Shown here: piece after piece, positions 1 through 7,993 of the stretch
Layout: the number at the start of each line of letters is the position of its first letter
Numbering within the stretch: the stretch's first letter is position 1
Source: Salinimicrobium sp963709775
Lineage (GTDB): Bacteria > Bacteroidota > Bacteroidia > Flavobacteriales > Flavobacteriaceae
Direction of reading: 5' to 3'
Assembly: GCA_963709775.1 (NCBI GenBank)
Contig: CAVPXS010000001.1
Coordinates: 186,001-250,000, forward strand
Length of the DNA: 64,000 nt
The notes under the pieces: generated by a model
Database searches by the model: none
Told to the model about the DNA's origin: nothing
Seen by the model: the letters and a program-made list of their open reading frames with translations, nothing else
Position numbers and translations under genes: made by a program

Positions 1-450
1 CATTACGCCATTGCTGGTATTGATATACATGGAAAGATTTTCAGTTGATGCACCTCCGGTAGCCATACTTTCGATATATCCGGTGGAAAGATCGGCTGCC
101 ATGATCTCTCCCATTTGCACATGGTTAAGGAGTACCTGGGTAAGCAAAGCAATAGGAACTTCAGATATGTCAGTAAACCCGTTGTCTGAAAGGAAAGCAG
201 CAAAAGCATCATTATCTGGTGCAAAGACCGTATAATTGTCTGTTCCGTCAAGCGTTGAAGTAAGACCGGTTAACTGGAGCGCTGCCTCAAGGGAAGAATA
301 ACTGTCATTTCCGGCAACAAAATCGGCTATGGTGTTTGTTTCAACGACCGGTGGAGTTGTACCATTGTCATCATCATCACTGCAGGCAGTAAAAGCTAGC
401 AGAAAAAATAGCCCTGCTGCTATACGATTTAAATTCAATAAATGTTTCAT
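1..450 (-). CDS. Fasciclin (FAS1) domain lipoprotein, 3' end beyond window
   Basis: The first 150 residues of a secreted lipoprotein are visible; the reading frame runs off the left edge with no stop. The N-terminus is a lipoprotein signal peptide ending at Cys23, followed directly by SDDDD. In Flavobacteria an S-(D/E)3 tail after the lipid Cys is known as a surface-export signal, so the protein is probably displayed on the outer face of the outer membrane. From about residue 40 the sequence reads as a FAS1 domain, with the H1-type motif TVFAPDNDAF at 74-83. FAS1 domains mediate adhesion or matrix contacts; the ligand here is unknown. The gene is divergent from the MORN-repeat gene at 540. 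Confidence 0.85.
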   Translation of the reverse strand, partial: MKHLLNLNRIAAGLFFLLAFTACSDDDDNGTTPPVVETNTIADFVAGNDSYSSLEAALQLTGLTSTLDGTDNYTVFAPDNDAFAAFLSDNGFTDISEVPIALLTQVLLNHVQMGEIMAADLSTGYIESMATGGASTENLSMYINTSNGVM

Positions 451-539
451 AAGTTTTAATTTAGCGTTACGGTTCAAAGTTAGACCATTACCAACTACAA
501 AAATGTTTAAGTTTAGTTAATTTTTATTAAACAAAAAGA

Positions 540-1217
540 ATGAGCGAATTAAAGAGTTTTTCAATCTTATGTTTCCTGGTTATGCAAGTGACAACGGGAT
601 GGACACAGGAAGATATAAATAGCCACGACACAGAAGGGAAGCGGCATGGATACTGGAAAGAATATTTCGATCCCAATGAATCACAATTAAAATTTGAAGG
701 AGAATTTGAACATGGGAAGAAAATCGGTTTGTTTAAATTTTATCGGGAAGGATTAAAACAACCTGTAGCTATTATGGATTTTGATGCCGAATCTGATCGA
801 GCTACAGCAAAATACCTCTCTCAAAATGGAAAAATTATCAGCGAAGGGGAAATTCATGATCAAAAACGAGTCGGAGTTTGGACCTACTATCACAAAAATT
901 CTGATGAGGTGATGATGACCGAAAATTATGAAGAGGGAAAACTTCACGGTCACAAAAAGGTTTATTATGATGAAGGACAACTCGCCGAGGAGGCTAACTA
1001 TAGTCATGGAGAATTACACGGTCCCCGGAAGCTATACTCAGAAAAAGGTGTTGTACTGGAAGACCTTCATTATGAAAACGGGGAGCTTCATGGGCCTGCA
1101 AAGATCTTCAATGGTAAGGGCGAGCTTATGAGTGAAGGTGTTTACCGCAACAATAAACACCATGGCACCTGGAGATATTATGAAAATGGAGAATTAAAAG
1201 AAGTTAAGGAATTTTGA
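540..1217 (+). CDS. MORN/YwqK-repeat protein, secreted
   Basis: 225 residues. A short hydrophobic N-terminus ending near TGWTQ looks like a signal peptide. The rest is a run of about eight MORN-variant units of roughly 22 residues, each with a G-x-x-(H/V)-G-x-W/x-x-Y/F core (GKRHGYWKEY, GKLHGHKKVYY, GELHGPRKLY, GELHGPAKIF, NKHHGTWRYY). Databases label this family 'toxin-antitoxin system YwqK family antitoxin', but no toxin gene lies next to it and the secretion signal argues against an antitoxin role. Function is unknown; such repeats form extended beta-hairpin arrays used for protein or membrane contacts. It is monocistronic, with 169 bp before the next gene. Confidence 0.8.
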   Translation: MSELKSFSILCFLVMQVTTGWTQEDINSHDTEGKRHGYWKEYFDPNESQLKFEGEFEHGKKIGLFKFYREGLKQPVAIMDFDAESDRATAKYLSQNGKIISEGEIHDQKRVGVWTYYHKNSDEVMMTENYEEGKLHGHKKVYYDEGQLAEEANYSHGELHGPRKLYSEKGVVLEDLHYENGELHGPAKIFNGKGELMSEGVYRNNKHHGTWRYYENGELKEVKEF

Positions 1218-1386
1218 TCTCCCAGGGATATTCTCGGGGGGTATTAGGACAAAAATGTCTTAGTTCTTTCCCCTCAACCCCCTCCAAATACTATGCTTAC
1301 AGCATATTAATTAACTTATTTTTAATTATTTACATAATTATTTCTTCTAAAATTGGTTATATTTAAGGAAAACCAAAACCATTGTT

Positions 1387-1779
1387 ATGAAAAAATTTCT
1401 GATTTTATTCCTGGCAACAAGCCTTTTTGCCTTCAGCTCCTGCAGCAATGACGACGACGATAATGATGTTAACCCTATTATAGGAGAGTGGATCCTGGAA
1501 TCTGTGAATCCGGCGGTCATAGATCCTGCTGCATGTACAAACAATTCAAGCATCAGTGTTAACGGAGATAATACCATGACATCAAATTTTTATCTGGAAC
1601 AAAATAACTGTGATCTAATAAATACCTCCGGAACCTGGGAGGACAACGGTAATTCACTTTATACTATGGATTTTCCGGTATTAGGTGAAGTATCAGGTAC
1701 TGTCAATTTTATTGACACCAATTCTTTCACCTTTACAACAGCTACAGATATAGTCTTTACATTTGATCGACAGATCTAG
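1387..1779 (+). CDS. Lipocalin-like surface lipoprotein, copy 1 of 3
   Basis: 130 residues. Signal peptide with lipobox ending FSSC, then SNDDDD, which resembles the flavobacterial surface-export signal. The mature part begins IIGEWILESV, the GxW start typical of the lipocalin_4-like small beta-barrel family, and contains the motifs DPAAC, NNC and SGTW. The two Cys are also present in the two downstream paralogues and may form a disulfide. Ligand unknown. It is the first of three tandem paralogues (1387, 1879, 2353) and is followed by its own hairpin terminator, so the copies are not simply one transcript. Confidence 0.75.
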   Translation: MKKFLILFLATSLFAFSSCSNDDDDNDVNPIIGEWILESVNPAVIDPAACTNNSSISVNGDNTMTSNFYLEQNNCDLINTSGTWEDNGNSLYTMDFPVLGEVSGTVNFIDTNSFTFTTATDIVFTFDRQI

Positions 1780-1801
1780 GCCTTAAAAAATATAATTATT
1801 T

Positions 1802-1829
1802 AGCAGGGGATTGTTCCCCTGCTTTTTTT
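1802..1829 (+). terminator. Rho-independent terminator after lipoprotein copy 1
   Basis: A 9-bp perfect stem (AGCAGGGGA with TCCCCTGCT, 4-nt loop) is followed directly by a run of seven T residues on the + strand, 23 bp after the stop codon. Confidence 0.9.
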
Positions 1830-1878
1830 AGTAGTAATAAGGATTAGGTTATCTTTGGACTTTTGAAATTTTATCCTA

Positions 1879-2283
1879 ATGAAAAAAAGCTTAGCCTCTC
1901 TGTTATTAATTGTCTGCTGTGTCCTCACTTCTTGCAGCATAATTGATGATAAAGAACCCGGTGAAGACTTACTGGGGAACTGGAAACTTATTGAAATTAA
2001 TGATTCCGAAGTATATGATCCCTATGCCTGTACAGGTACTACACGTATTCTTGTTAAGGAAGAAAGTGTGATCAAAACAACTTATTTCGATCCGGCTGCT
2101 GATTGTGCTGAAAAGAATTCCACCGGAACCTGGGAATATCTTGAAGAAGACCAATACTCCCTGGAGATCTTTCCCGAAACAGGCCAAACTGAAGGTAGAG
2201 TGGAATTTGAAAGCTTAAATATCTTTAATTTCTACACCAGTTTTAATGATGAGGTGGTGATCTTCACCTTTGAAAAAATTTAA
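1879..2283 (+). CDS. Lipocalin-like lipoprotein, copy 2 of 3
   Basis: 134 residues, the same architecture as its neighbours: lipobox ending LTSC, mature GNWKLIEI start, DPYAC, a second Cys (ADC) and STGTW at matching spacing. Unlike copies 1 and 3 the residues after the lipid Cys are SIIDDKEPGED, so the acidic surface-export tail is displaced and weaker. This copy may therefore sit in a different leaflet from the others. Only 33 bp separate its stop from the upstream in-frame extension of copy 3. Function unknown. Confidence 0.75.
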   Translation: MKKSLASLLLIVCCVLTSCSIIDDKEPGEDLLGNWKLIEINDSEVYDPYACTGTTRILVKEESVIKTTYFDPAADCAEKNSTGTWEYLEEDQYSLEIFPETGQTEGRVEFESLNIFNFYTSFNDEVVIFTFEKI

Positions 2284-2352
2284 GCTCCCCAAAAACCATT
2301 TTACATCTTATAATATTTGAATACATTTAGTCTTTCAAAAACTAAAACTATT

Positions 2353-2769
2353 ATGAAAAAGTATCTTTTATTACTAGCAGCTTTTGGATTATTCTTTTTT
2401 GCATCCTGTAGCGATGACGATGACCAGGCAACAGAATATTCAATCGTGGGCACCTGGAATTTGACTGCTATAGAAAGTATTGCTCCTTTTGATCCTAATC
2501 AGTGTAACGACAAGGTGTCGACGATAACATTAAAAGAAGACAACACCGTGAATTCTACTTATTATTTTCAACAAAATGATTGTCAGGAAAATTCTGCTTC
2601 AGGAACATGGCAGAATAATGGAGATGGAAAATATGCCATTGATCTTGGAATTTTTGGAGATTCAGAAGGTACCGTCCGCTTTATTAACTCAACTAAGTTC
2701 ACTTACGCTACGGCTATTTCTATCGAAGGAGTGGAAATTCCAGCCACTTTAACTTTTACAAAACAGTAA
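2353..2769 (+). CDS. Lipocalin-like surface lipoprotein, copy 3 of 3
   Basis: 138 residues from the ATG at 2353. An in-frame start 36 bp upstream would add a non-signal N-terminus, so the ATG that opens MKKYLLLLAAFG was chosen. Lipobox ending FASC, then SDDDD. The mature domain has GTWNLTAIES, DPNQC, DC and SGTW, aligned with copies 1 and 2. It is closest to copy 1 in the acidic tail and overall spacing. It ends in a strong terminator. Function unknown; probably surface-displayed. Confidence 0.75.
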   Translation: MKKYLLLLAAFGLFFFASCSDDDDQATEYSIVGTWNLTAIESIAPFDPNQCNDKVSTITLKEDNTVNSTYYFQQNDCQENSASGTWQNNGDGKYAIDLGIFGDSEGTVRFINSTKFTYATAISIEGVEIPATLTFTKQ

Positions 2770-2790
2770 AATTTTTTAAACTATTTTAAA

Positions 2791-2820
2791 GGGGTGGCTT
2801 CATTAGCCATCCTTTTTTTT
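2791..2820 (+). terminator. Rho-independent terminator after lipoprotein copy 3
   Basis: The stem GGGGTGGCT / AGCCATCC (one G-T pair, short loop) is followed by eight T residues. It lies 21 bp downstream of the stop codon at 2769. Confidence 0.88.
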
Positions 2821-2868
2821 GCTCCTTTAACCTCACCGCCAGGTGGGCCAAAAGTGGCAAATTTTCCG

Positions 2869-2876
2869 TATTTTTG
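2869..2876 (+). promoter_or_regulatory. Bacteroidota -7 element (TATTTTTG) for mnmA
   Basis: TATTTTTG is an exact match to the TAnnTTTG element recognised by the Bacteroidota primary sigma factor. It lies 38 bp before the chosen mnmA ATG and downstream of the preceding terminator. No clear -33 TTG was seen. Confidence 0.5.
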
Positions 2877-2914
2877 CGCCTCATTTTAAGCCTAAAAAAG
2901 GCGGGAGAAAGCAT

Positions 2915-4102
2915 ATGAAAAGAGTAGTTGTAGGTTTATCGGGCGGTGTCGATTCCAGTGTGGCAGCCTATCTTTTAAAAGAGCAGGGTTATGAAGTAAT
3001 TGGGCTTTTTATGAAGAACTGGCACGATGAAGGGGTAACGATTTCTAAAGAATGCCCCTGGCTCGATGATTCAAACGATGCCATGCTTGTAGCCGACAAA
3101 CTGGGTATTCCCTTCCAAACTGTGGACCTTAGTACCGAATACAAGGAGCGAATCGTGGATTACATGTTTAATGAATATGAGCGCGGCCGTACTCCGAATC
3201 CTGATGTTCTCTGTAACCGCGAAATAAAATTCGACGTGTTCATGAAGATCGCCCTTTCCCTTGGGGCAGATTTCGTAGCAACCGGTCATTACTGCCGCAA
3301 AGGAGAAACCACCGTAAATGGAGCACCCGTTTATCGCCTCCTCTCAGGAAAAGACAAAAATAAAGATCAGTCATATTTTCTATGCCAGTTGTCCCAGGAG
3401 CAGCTGGCAAAAACTCTTTTTCCCATTGGGGAACTTCAAAAAAGTGAAGTGCGACAAATAGCTGCCGGGCAGGACCTCATTACTGCTGAAAAAAAGGATT
3501 CCCAGGGACTTTGTTTTATAGGAAAAGTTCGGCTTCCCGAATTTCTTCAGCAAAAGCTTCAGCCTAAGGAGGGAGATATTGTGGAGGTTTCGGCTTCCGA
3601 AGCAAAGTACAAACCTGAAGTCCGGGAATTCAGCAATAAACAGGAGGAACTGGAATACCTGTCGAAAAAATATACCTATTCCCCTTCAGAAGGAAAAAAA
3701 GTTGGGGAGCACCAGGGGGCACATTATTTCACTAAAGGTCAACGTAAAGGACTTGCTGTTGGAGGTACACCAGAACCTCTTTTCGTGATCGAGACAGATG
3801 TGGAGCAAAATGTCATTTATACAGGCCAGGGAAAAGATCACCCCGGAATTTACCGGCGTGCGCTCTTTGTCTCGCCCGAAGAGACCCATTGGGTACGTGA
3901 GGATTTAAAACTGGAAGAAGATGAAGAGATGCAGGTACTCGCCCGCATTCGATATCGACAACCTTTACAGAAAGCCACCCTTCATCAAACCGGGAGCGGT
4001 CTTTATATAGTTTTTGAGGAGCCCCAGGCTTCTATTACAGAAGGCCAATTTGTTGCCTGGCATCTTGATGATGAATTGATAGGTTCGGGAGTTATTTCTT
4101 AA
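2915..4102 (+). CDS. mnmA: tRNA 2-thiouridine(34) synthase MnmA
   Basis: 395 residues. Cytoplasmic ATP-pyrophosphatase that thiolates U34 of tRNA-Lys/Glu/Gln, receiving sulfur from a cysteine-desulfurase relay. The PP-loop SGGVDSS is at 9-15, the active-site Cys is in NPDVLCN (Cys100), and the persulfide Cys is in GLCFIG (Cys200). C-terminal YFTKGQRKGL and beta-barrel regions are present. The ATG at 2915 was chosen because it opens MKRVVVGLSGG; a longer in-frame start would add 24 residues of non-conserved sequence and run over the promoter. Residues about 225-262 are an extra Lys/Glu-rich insertion relative to the usual family core. The next gene starts 66 bp downstream, after a palindromic repeat. 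Confidence 0.96.
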   Translation: MKRVVVGLSGGVDSSVAAYLLKEQGYEVIGLFMKNWHDEGVTISKECPWLDDSNDAMLVADKLGIPFQTVDLSTEYKERIVDYMFNEYERGRTPNPDVLCNREIKFDVFMKIALSLGADFVATGHYCRKGETTVNGAPVYRLLSGKDKNKDQSYFLCQLSQEQLAKTLFPIGELQKSEVRQIAAGQDLITAEKKDSQGLCFIGKVRLPEFLQQKLQPKEGDIVEVSASEAKYKPEVREFSNKQEELEYLSKKYTYSPSEGKKVGEHQGAHYFTKGQRKGLAVGGTPEPLFVIETDVEQNVIYTGQGKDHPGIYRRALFVSPEETHWVREDLKLEEDEEMQVLARIRYRQPLQKATLHQTGSGLYIVFEEPQASITEGQFVAWHLDDELIGSGVIS

Positions 4103-4122
4103 ATTCGCGAAAGAACTTTCTC

Positions 4123-4155
4123 AACCCTTTCAGGGTTTCAACCCCTGAAAGGGTT
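4123..4155. repeat. Palindromic intergenic repeat, family A
   Basis: Perfect 13-bp inverted arms AACCCTTTCAGGG / CCCTGAAAGGGTT separated by 7 nt. The same arms recur at 30509-30541. It lies between mnmA and the nitronate monooxygenase gene and ends 13 bp before the latter's ATG. No T-run follows, so it is a repeat element rather than a classic terminator. Confidence 0.85.
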
Positions 4156-4168
4156 ATAATCTCCATAT

Positions 4169-5113
4169 ATGACCAACAACAGAATTACTCAACTCTTCAA
4201 TATTAAATTTCCAATAATCCAGGCGGGAATGATCTGGGCAAGCGGCTGGAAACTGGCCAGTGCCGTGAGCAACGAAGGCGGACTCGGTATAATTGGTGCG
4301 GGCTCCATGTATCCCGAAGTGCTGCGGGAGCATATCCAAAAATGTAAAAAAGCGACCTCCTTTCCTTTTGCCGTAAACGTCCCCATGCTCTATCCAAATC
4401 TGGAACAGATCATGGAGATCATCATTGAAGAGAAGGTGCCAATTGTTTTTACCTCGGCGGGAAATCCTAAAACCTGGACCTCCCATCTTCAGGAAAAAGG
4501 TATAAAAGTAGTGCACGTGGTGAGCAGCGTAAAATTTGCTCTAAAGGCTGAAGCCGCCGGAGTCGATGCGGTTGTAGCCGAAGGTTTTGAGGCCGGCGGT
4601 CATAATGGAAGAGATGAAACTACCACCTTTACTCTCATTCCAATGGTTAAGGAACAGATCAAGATCCCATTGATAGCCGCCGGCGGAATCGCTACTGGTC
4701 GTGGAATGCTTGCTGCTATGGTCCTGGGAGCAGATGCCGTGCAGGTAGGAAGCAGATTTGTTGCAAGTAACGAAGCTTCTTCTCACCCCAATTTTAAGGA
4801 AATGGTTGTGAAAGCCAAAGAAGGAGATACTGTGCTCACTCTAAAAGAACTGGCTCCAGTAAGACTGCTTAAAAATCGCTTTTTTGAGCAGGTAACCGAG
4901 CTGTATTCTAAAAATCCTACCAAAGATCAATTAATAGAACTCCTGGGAAGAGCAAGAGCTAAAAAAGGAATGTTTGAAGGGGATCTGGAAGAAGGGGAAT
5001 TGGAAATTGGTCAAATTTCCGGCTTGATTCACGACATAAAACCTGCAGCAGAGATCCTACAAGACATGCTATTGGAATTCAATGAAGCTAAAGCAGAAGT
5101 TGCTAATCTTTAG
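4169..5113 (+). CDS. Nitronate monooxygenase family flavoprotein
   Basis: 314 residues. FMN-dependent TIM-barrel enzyme of the 2-nitropropane dioxygenase/FabK superfamily. Conserved features: N-terminal IIQAGMIWASG, the EGFEAGGHNG loop holding the family His, and phosphate-binding IAAGGIATGRGM followed by GADAVQVGSRF. The likely reaction is oxidation of nitronates; a FabK-type enoyl reductase role cannot be excluded from sequence, but the Bacteroidota context and length favour the monooxygenase group. Its stop overlaps the stop of the opposing DUF922 gene by 4 bp, so the two transcripts converge. Confidence 0.85.
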   Translation: MTNNRITQLFNIKFPIIQAGMIWASGWKLASAVSNEGGLGIIGAGSMYPEVLREHIQKCKKATSFPFAVNVPMLYPNLEQIMEIIIEEKVPIVFTSAGNPKTWTSHLQEKGIKVVHVVSSVKFALKAEAAGVDAVVAEGFEAGGHNGRDETTTFTLIPMVKEQIKIPLIAAGGIATGRGMLAAMVLGADAVQVGSRFVASNEASSHPNFKEMVVKAKEGDTVLTLKELAPVRLLKNRFFEQVTELYSKNPTKDQLIELLGRARAKKGMFEGDLEEGELEIGQISGLIHDIKPAAEILQDMLLEFNEAKAEVANL

Positions 5114-5658
5114 GAAGAGAAATCTTCCAGCTTTTCCAGTTCTTCGTTAATAAACTTGTACCACTCAAGCTGGGCGGCTTCTTCCATGCTGTGCCTGGTT
5201 TCAAGATCAAATTTATTCTGCATAGAAGCTCGCTCTCTTTCCACTTTTTGATAGATAGCCTGTAAAGCAGGCTTCACTTCCCTGGTTTTCTTAAAGTCAA
5301 ATTCTGACAGAGCTTTTCGAAGTTTTCGGGCGTGAAGTTCTGTAATATCAAAATGCAACTGCTCATGAGCTAAAAGGTGGATTGAGCCGCTATTTTTAAC
5401 CCAGGATTCTTCAGGATTAAAAAAAGAATGCACTTCATAATTATACTCTTTCCCTAAAACAGAACTTTTAAGGGACCAGGAATAAGAAATTCCCGAGCTT
5501 GTATTGGCAGTAAAGGGACTTTTTGGATCTGGCGTGGCTTTAAAGTTTTCCCAGGTAAGGGAATTTGCTCCCCATTTCAATCTCTCCTCTTCCATTTGAG
5601 CCTGTACCCCAAAGGAAATCAGCAGAAATAGGAGACCGTTAAAAATCTTTTTTTTCAT
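5110..5658 (-). CDS. DUF922 family secreted putative metallopeptidase
   Basis: 182 residues, with signal peptide ending GVQAQ. The C-terminal half carries HLLAHEQLHFDITELHAR; the HEQxHFD signature is the hallmark of DUF922 and resembles a zinc-protease HExxH site, so a periplasmic metallopeptidase is inferred but unproven. It is the last gene of the leftward guaA / LysM / OsmC / DUF922 run, and its start overlaps the OsmC gene by 20 bp, implying translational coupling. Confidence 0.75.
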   Translation of the reverse strand: MKKKIFNGLLFLLISFGVQAQMEEERLKWGANSLTWENFKATPDPKSPFTANTSSGISYSWSLKSSVLGKEYNYEVHSFFNPEESWVKNSGSIHLLAHEQLHFDITELHARKLRKALSEFDFKKTREVKPALQAIYQKVERERASMQNKFDLETRHSMEEAAQLEWYKFINEELEKLEDFSS

Positions 5659-6058
5659 ACTTATAGTGAAAACTTATATCCAGAACAATATCGGGATGTA
5701 AACTGTAAAGAACGGGACAGGTCTTTGCTGCCCGCTCCAGGATCTTCCTGTGCTTCTCATCATAGGAAGTCGGGAAAGTTAGCACAACTTCTATGCCCGC
5801 TATTCTCCGTGGGTCTGCAGCCATACTTTTAGTTATTCCTGCAGTTGCGCCTTCAATATTTATTCCCAGTTCCCGGGCCTTGATCCCAATGATGGTAAAC
5901 ATACAACTCCCCAGAGCCGTGGCGACTGTATCTGTTGGAGAAAAGGCTTCTCCTTTCCCCTGATTATCTATGGGCGCATCTGTAATGAAACTGCTTTTGC
6001 TCTGCAAATGTTCACATTTGGTCCTAAGCTCCCCCAGATAAGTCACTTTTGAAGTCAT
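5639..6058 (-). CDS. OsmC/Ohr family peroxiredoxin-like protein
   Basis: 139 residues. OsmC fold with the two conserved redox Cys: Cys52 in LGSCMF and Cys114 in KTCPVLYSL. The family reduces organic hydroperoxides using thiols in the cytoplasm. The start codon overlaps the stop of the LysM gene (TAATG) and its 3' end overlaps the DUF922 gene by 20 bp, so it lies inside a tightly coupled operon. The motif pattern is closer to the general OsmC/YhfA group than to Ohr. Confidence 0.85.
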   Translation of the reverse strand: MTSKVTYLGELRTKCEHLQSKSSFITDAPIDNQGKGEAFSPTDTVATALGSCMFTIIGIKARELGINIEGATAGITKSMAADPRRIAGIEVVLTFPTSYDEKHRKILERAAKTCPVLYSLHPDIVLDISFHYKYEKKDF

Positions 6059-7983
6059 TACCGCACTACGTTTAAATTAAGGTTGCGGTCGTAAGCAAGA
6101 ATATAAACCGAATTGTTGATGTACCCACCATTTGGCCTTTGCTCGTAGTTGAATTTATTCTCAACATATTGTGTGGTGCCATCCTTTTTGATCGACTCAT
6201 AAAGATTCCCGGCAGATGCCAGCCTTAGCAGCACATCATAAGTTACATCAAACCCTCTTACCGCAGCTGCTGAAGGGGTAACGCCGTATTTCTCACTATA
6301 CTTTTTAATAAAATTCCTGTTCTTTTCGGGATCAAAAGCACGGTCAACCGAAGGATAATGGAAGTTCAATTTTCCCAGGTGATTGTTGGAAATATTATCA
6401 CTTTCAAACGATCTATTTCTGTCGGTGGTCAAAAGGGTGATCTTAAAACTATCGGCCAGGGAGTTGAGGTATGAGGTCGCATTACTCAATACGCCAATCT
6501 TACTTGATTCCAGTATAACCCAATTGGGCCTGGTTTTGTCTAAAGCTCCTGCCACCTGTCCCTGATTAAGATATCCACCTTCTGAAGGAGTGATTACACG
6601 TGCTGAAGGTAAAGCAGAAGAAAGTCTCCTTCTTTTCTCAGAAGCACTTCCATCGGCAATAATGATTAGGTTCTTACCTGCAGAATGCTCTGAAATATAA
6701 GTGATCATCGCCTCACTCAGCATTTCATCTGTAGGCCGTGCCTGTAGGAAATTACCAAGAGAGGCAGTCTCTCTTTTGGTAAGGGGAGAGATCACAGGAA
6801 TATTCCGGTTTTCCATTGAACGCGCCACGGTTTCTACCGTAGATTGCAATAGAGGCCCAATCACTGCATCTACATCATTGAAGTTATGAGTATTTAAAAG
6901 CACATTTACCTTCCCCGGATTCCCTTCGGTATCCAAAAAAGTTACATTTGAAGAAATTCCTTTTGCTTTGGCAGAATCAATCGCCATTAGCGCCCCGCTG
7001 TAAAAATCCAGGGAGAGTTGCATTACCTGGTCTTTCTTGATCCTTTCAGGAAAATTATTGGAAGTATCGTTTACTACGAGCTTGTTCTTATTGAATGGCA
7101 ACATCACCACCAGCTTTTTGGTCTCATAGTTATTGATCTTGCGCTCCAGGTTCACGTATTCTTCAACAACATATTCCCCTACTCCTTCAGCTAGTTCAAT
7201 GTTTGGAATCCTTAATACCATACCCGATTTTAAACCATCGGTTAATGCGGGGTTTAATGATTCAAGTGAATCCCGGCTAATTCCGAAGCGACGCGTAAGA
7301 CTGAACAAAGTTTCCTGCGGCTGTACCTGGTAATATTTAAAAAGGTTGCCTTCCACATCCACAACTTTCTCCACATCCCCGTTACGAACCTTGATCACCA
7401 TACCGGGCTGCAGGTTCTCCATGCTGGGATTTAACCTTTGTAGATCGGCAATAGTGATATTGTATTTGCGTGAAATTCCGTAGAGGGTTTCCTGCGGAAG
7501 CACTACATGCTCCTTAACACTAAGATCTAATGGATTAGAACGTGGCGGAGTGCTGCTCTGGACCTCAACTTTAGTGGATTGTTTCGGGATCCTGATGCGT
7601 TCTCCCCGGCGAAGTTCACTGGAATAAAGATGCTTATTATACTTTTTGATGTCCTCAATACTCACGTTGTACTGCTGAGACAGGCTAAAAAGAGTTTCTT
7701 TCCGTTTTACCCGATGAATTTCAAATTGTTGATCGTCCTCTCCTGAAGCCTGAATATTCTCCCCCGACCCTGAATTAATAGGCACTACAAGCTTCCCCTC
7801 GGGCGTTATTCCGCGGCGGGCATCGGGATTGTATTTAAAAAGGGTTTCTTCAGAAATATTGTACTGCCGGGCAATCTCCTGTGTAGTTTCTCCTCTCTTA
7901 ACAATGTGATATTTGTACTGCTGTGCAAAAGCCTGGACGGCAAACATTTGAAAAAACAGGAAAAAAACTGCAATTTGTTTCAT
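6058..7983 (-). CDS. Four-LysM / periplasmic-binding-fold fusion protein
   Basis: 641 residues from the ATG at 7983, which opens a clean signal peptide (MKQIAVFFLFFQMF ... AFAQ); a longer start would overlap guaA. Four LysM repeats follow, beginning YHIVKRGET, HRVKRKET, HVVLPQET and YQVQPQET, for peptidoglycan binding. The C-terminal half (from about residue 290, KKLVVMLPFN) resembles a type I periplasmic-binding fold: DFYSGALMAID, VIGPLLQSTVETVA, VISPLTKRE, and a C-terminal FDVTYDVLLRLA. It is probably periplasmic and cell-wall associated; the ligand is unknown. It sits 11 bp after guaA and overlaps osmC by one base. Confidence 0.82.
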   Translation of the reverse strand: MKQIAVFFLFFQMFAVQAFAQQYKYHIVKRGETTQEIARQYNISEETLFKYNPDARRGITPEGKLVVPINSGSGENIQASGEDDQQFEIHRVKRKETLFSLSQQYNVSIEDIKKYNKHLYSSELRRGERIRIPKQSTKVEVQSSTPPRSNPLDLSVKEHVVLPQETLYGISRKYNITIADLQRLNPSMENLQPGMVIKVRNGDVEKVVDVEGNLFKYYQVQPQETLFSLTRRFGISRDSLESLNPALTDGLKSGMVLRIPNIELAEGVGEYVVEEYVNLERKINNYETKKLVVMLPFNKNKLVVNDTSNNFPERIKKDQVMQLSLDFYSGALMAIDSAKAKGISSNVTFLDTEGNPGKVNVLLNTHNFNDVDAVIGPLLQSTVETVARSMENRNIPVISPLTKRETASLGNFLQARPTDEMLSEAMITYISEHSAGKNLIIIADGSASEKRRRLSSALPSARVITPSEGGYLNQGQVAGALDKTRPNWVILESSKIGVLSNATSYLNSLADSFKITLLTTDRNRSFESDNISNNHLGKLNFHYPSVDRAFDPEKNRNFIKKYSEKYGVTPSAAAVRGFDVTYDVLLRLASAGNLYESIKKDGTTQYVENKFNYEQRPNGGYINNSVYILAYDRNLNLNVVR

Positions 7984-7993
7984 AGATCTTTTT

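Noticed and set aside
540..1217. Toxin-antitoxin role for the YwqK-family protein
   Set aside because: The family name comes from one context; here there is a signal peptide and no toxin neighbour.
4154..4516. Minus-strand frame opposite the nitronate monooxygenase
   Set aside because: It lies inside a conserved gene and contains no domain; a reading shadow.
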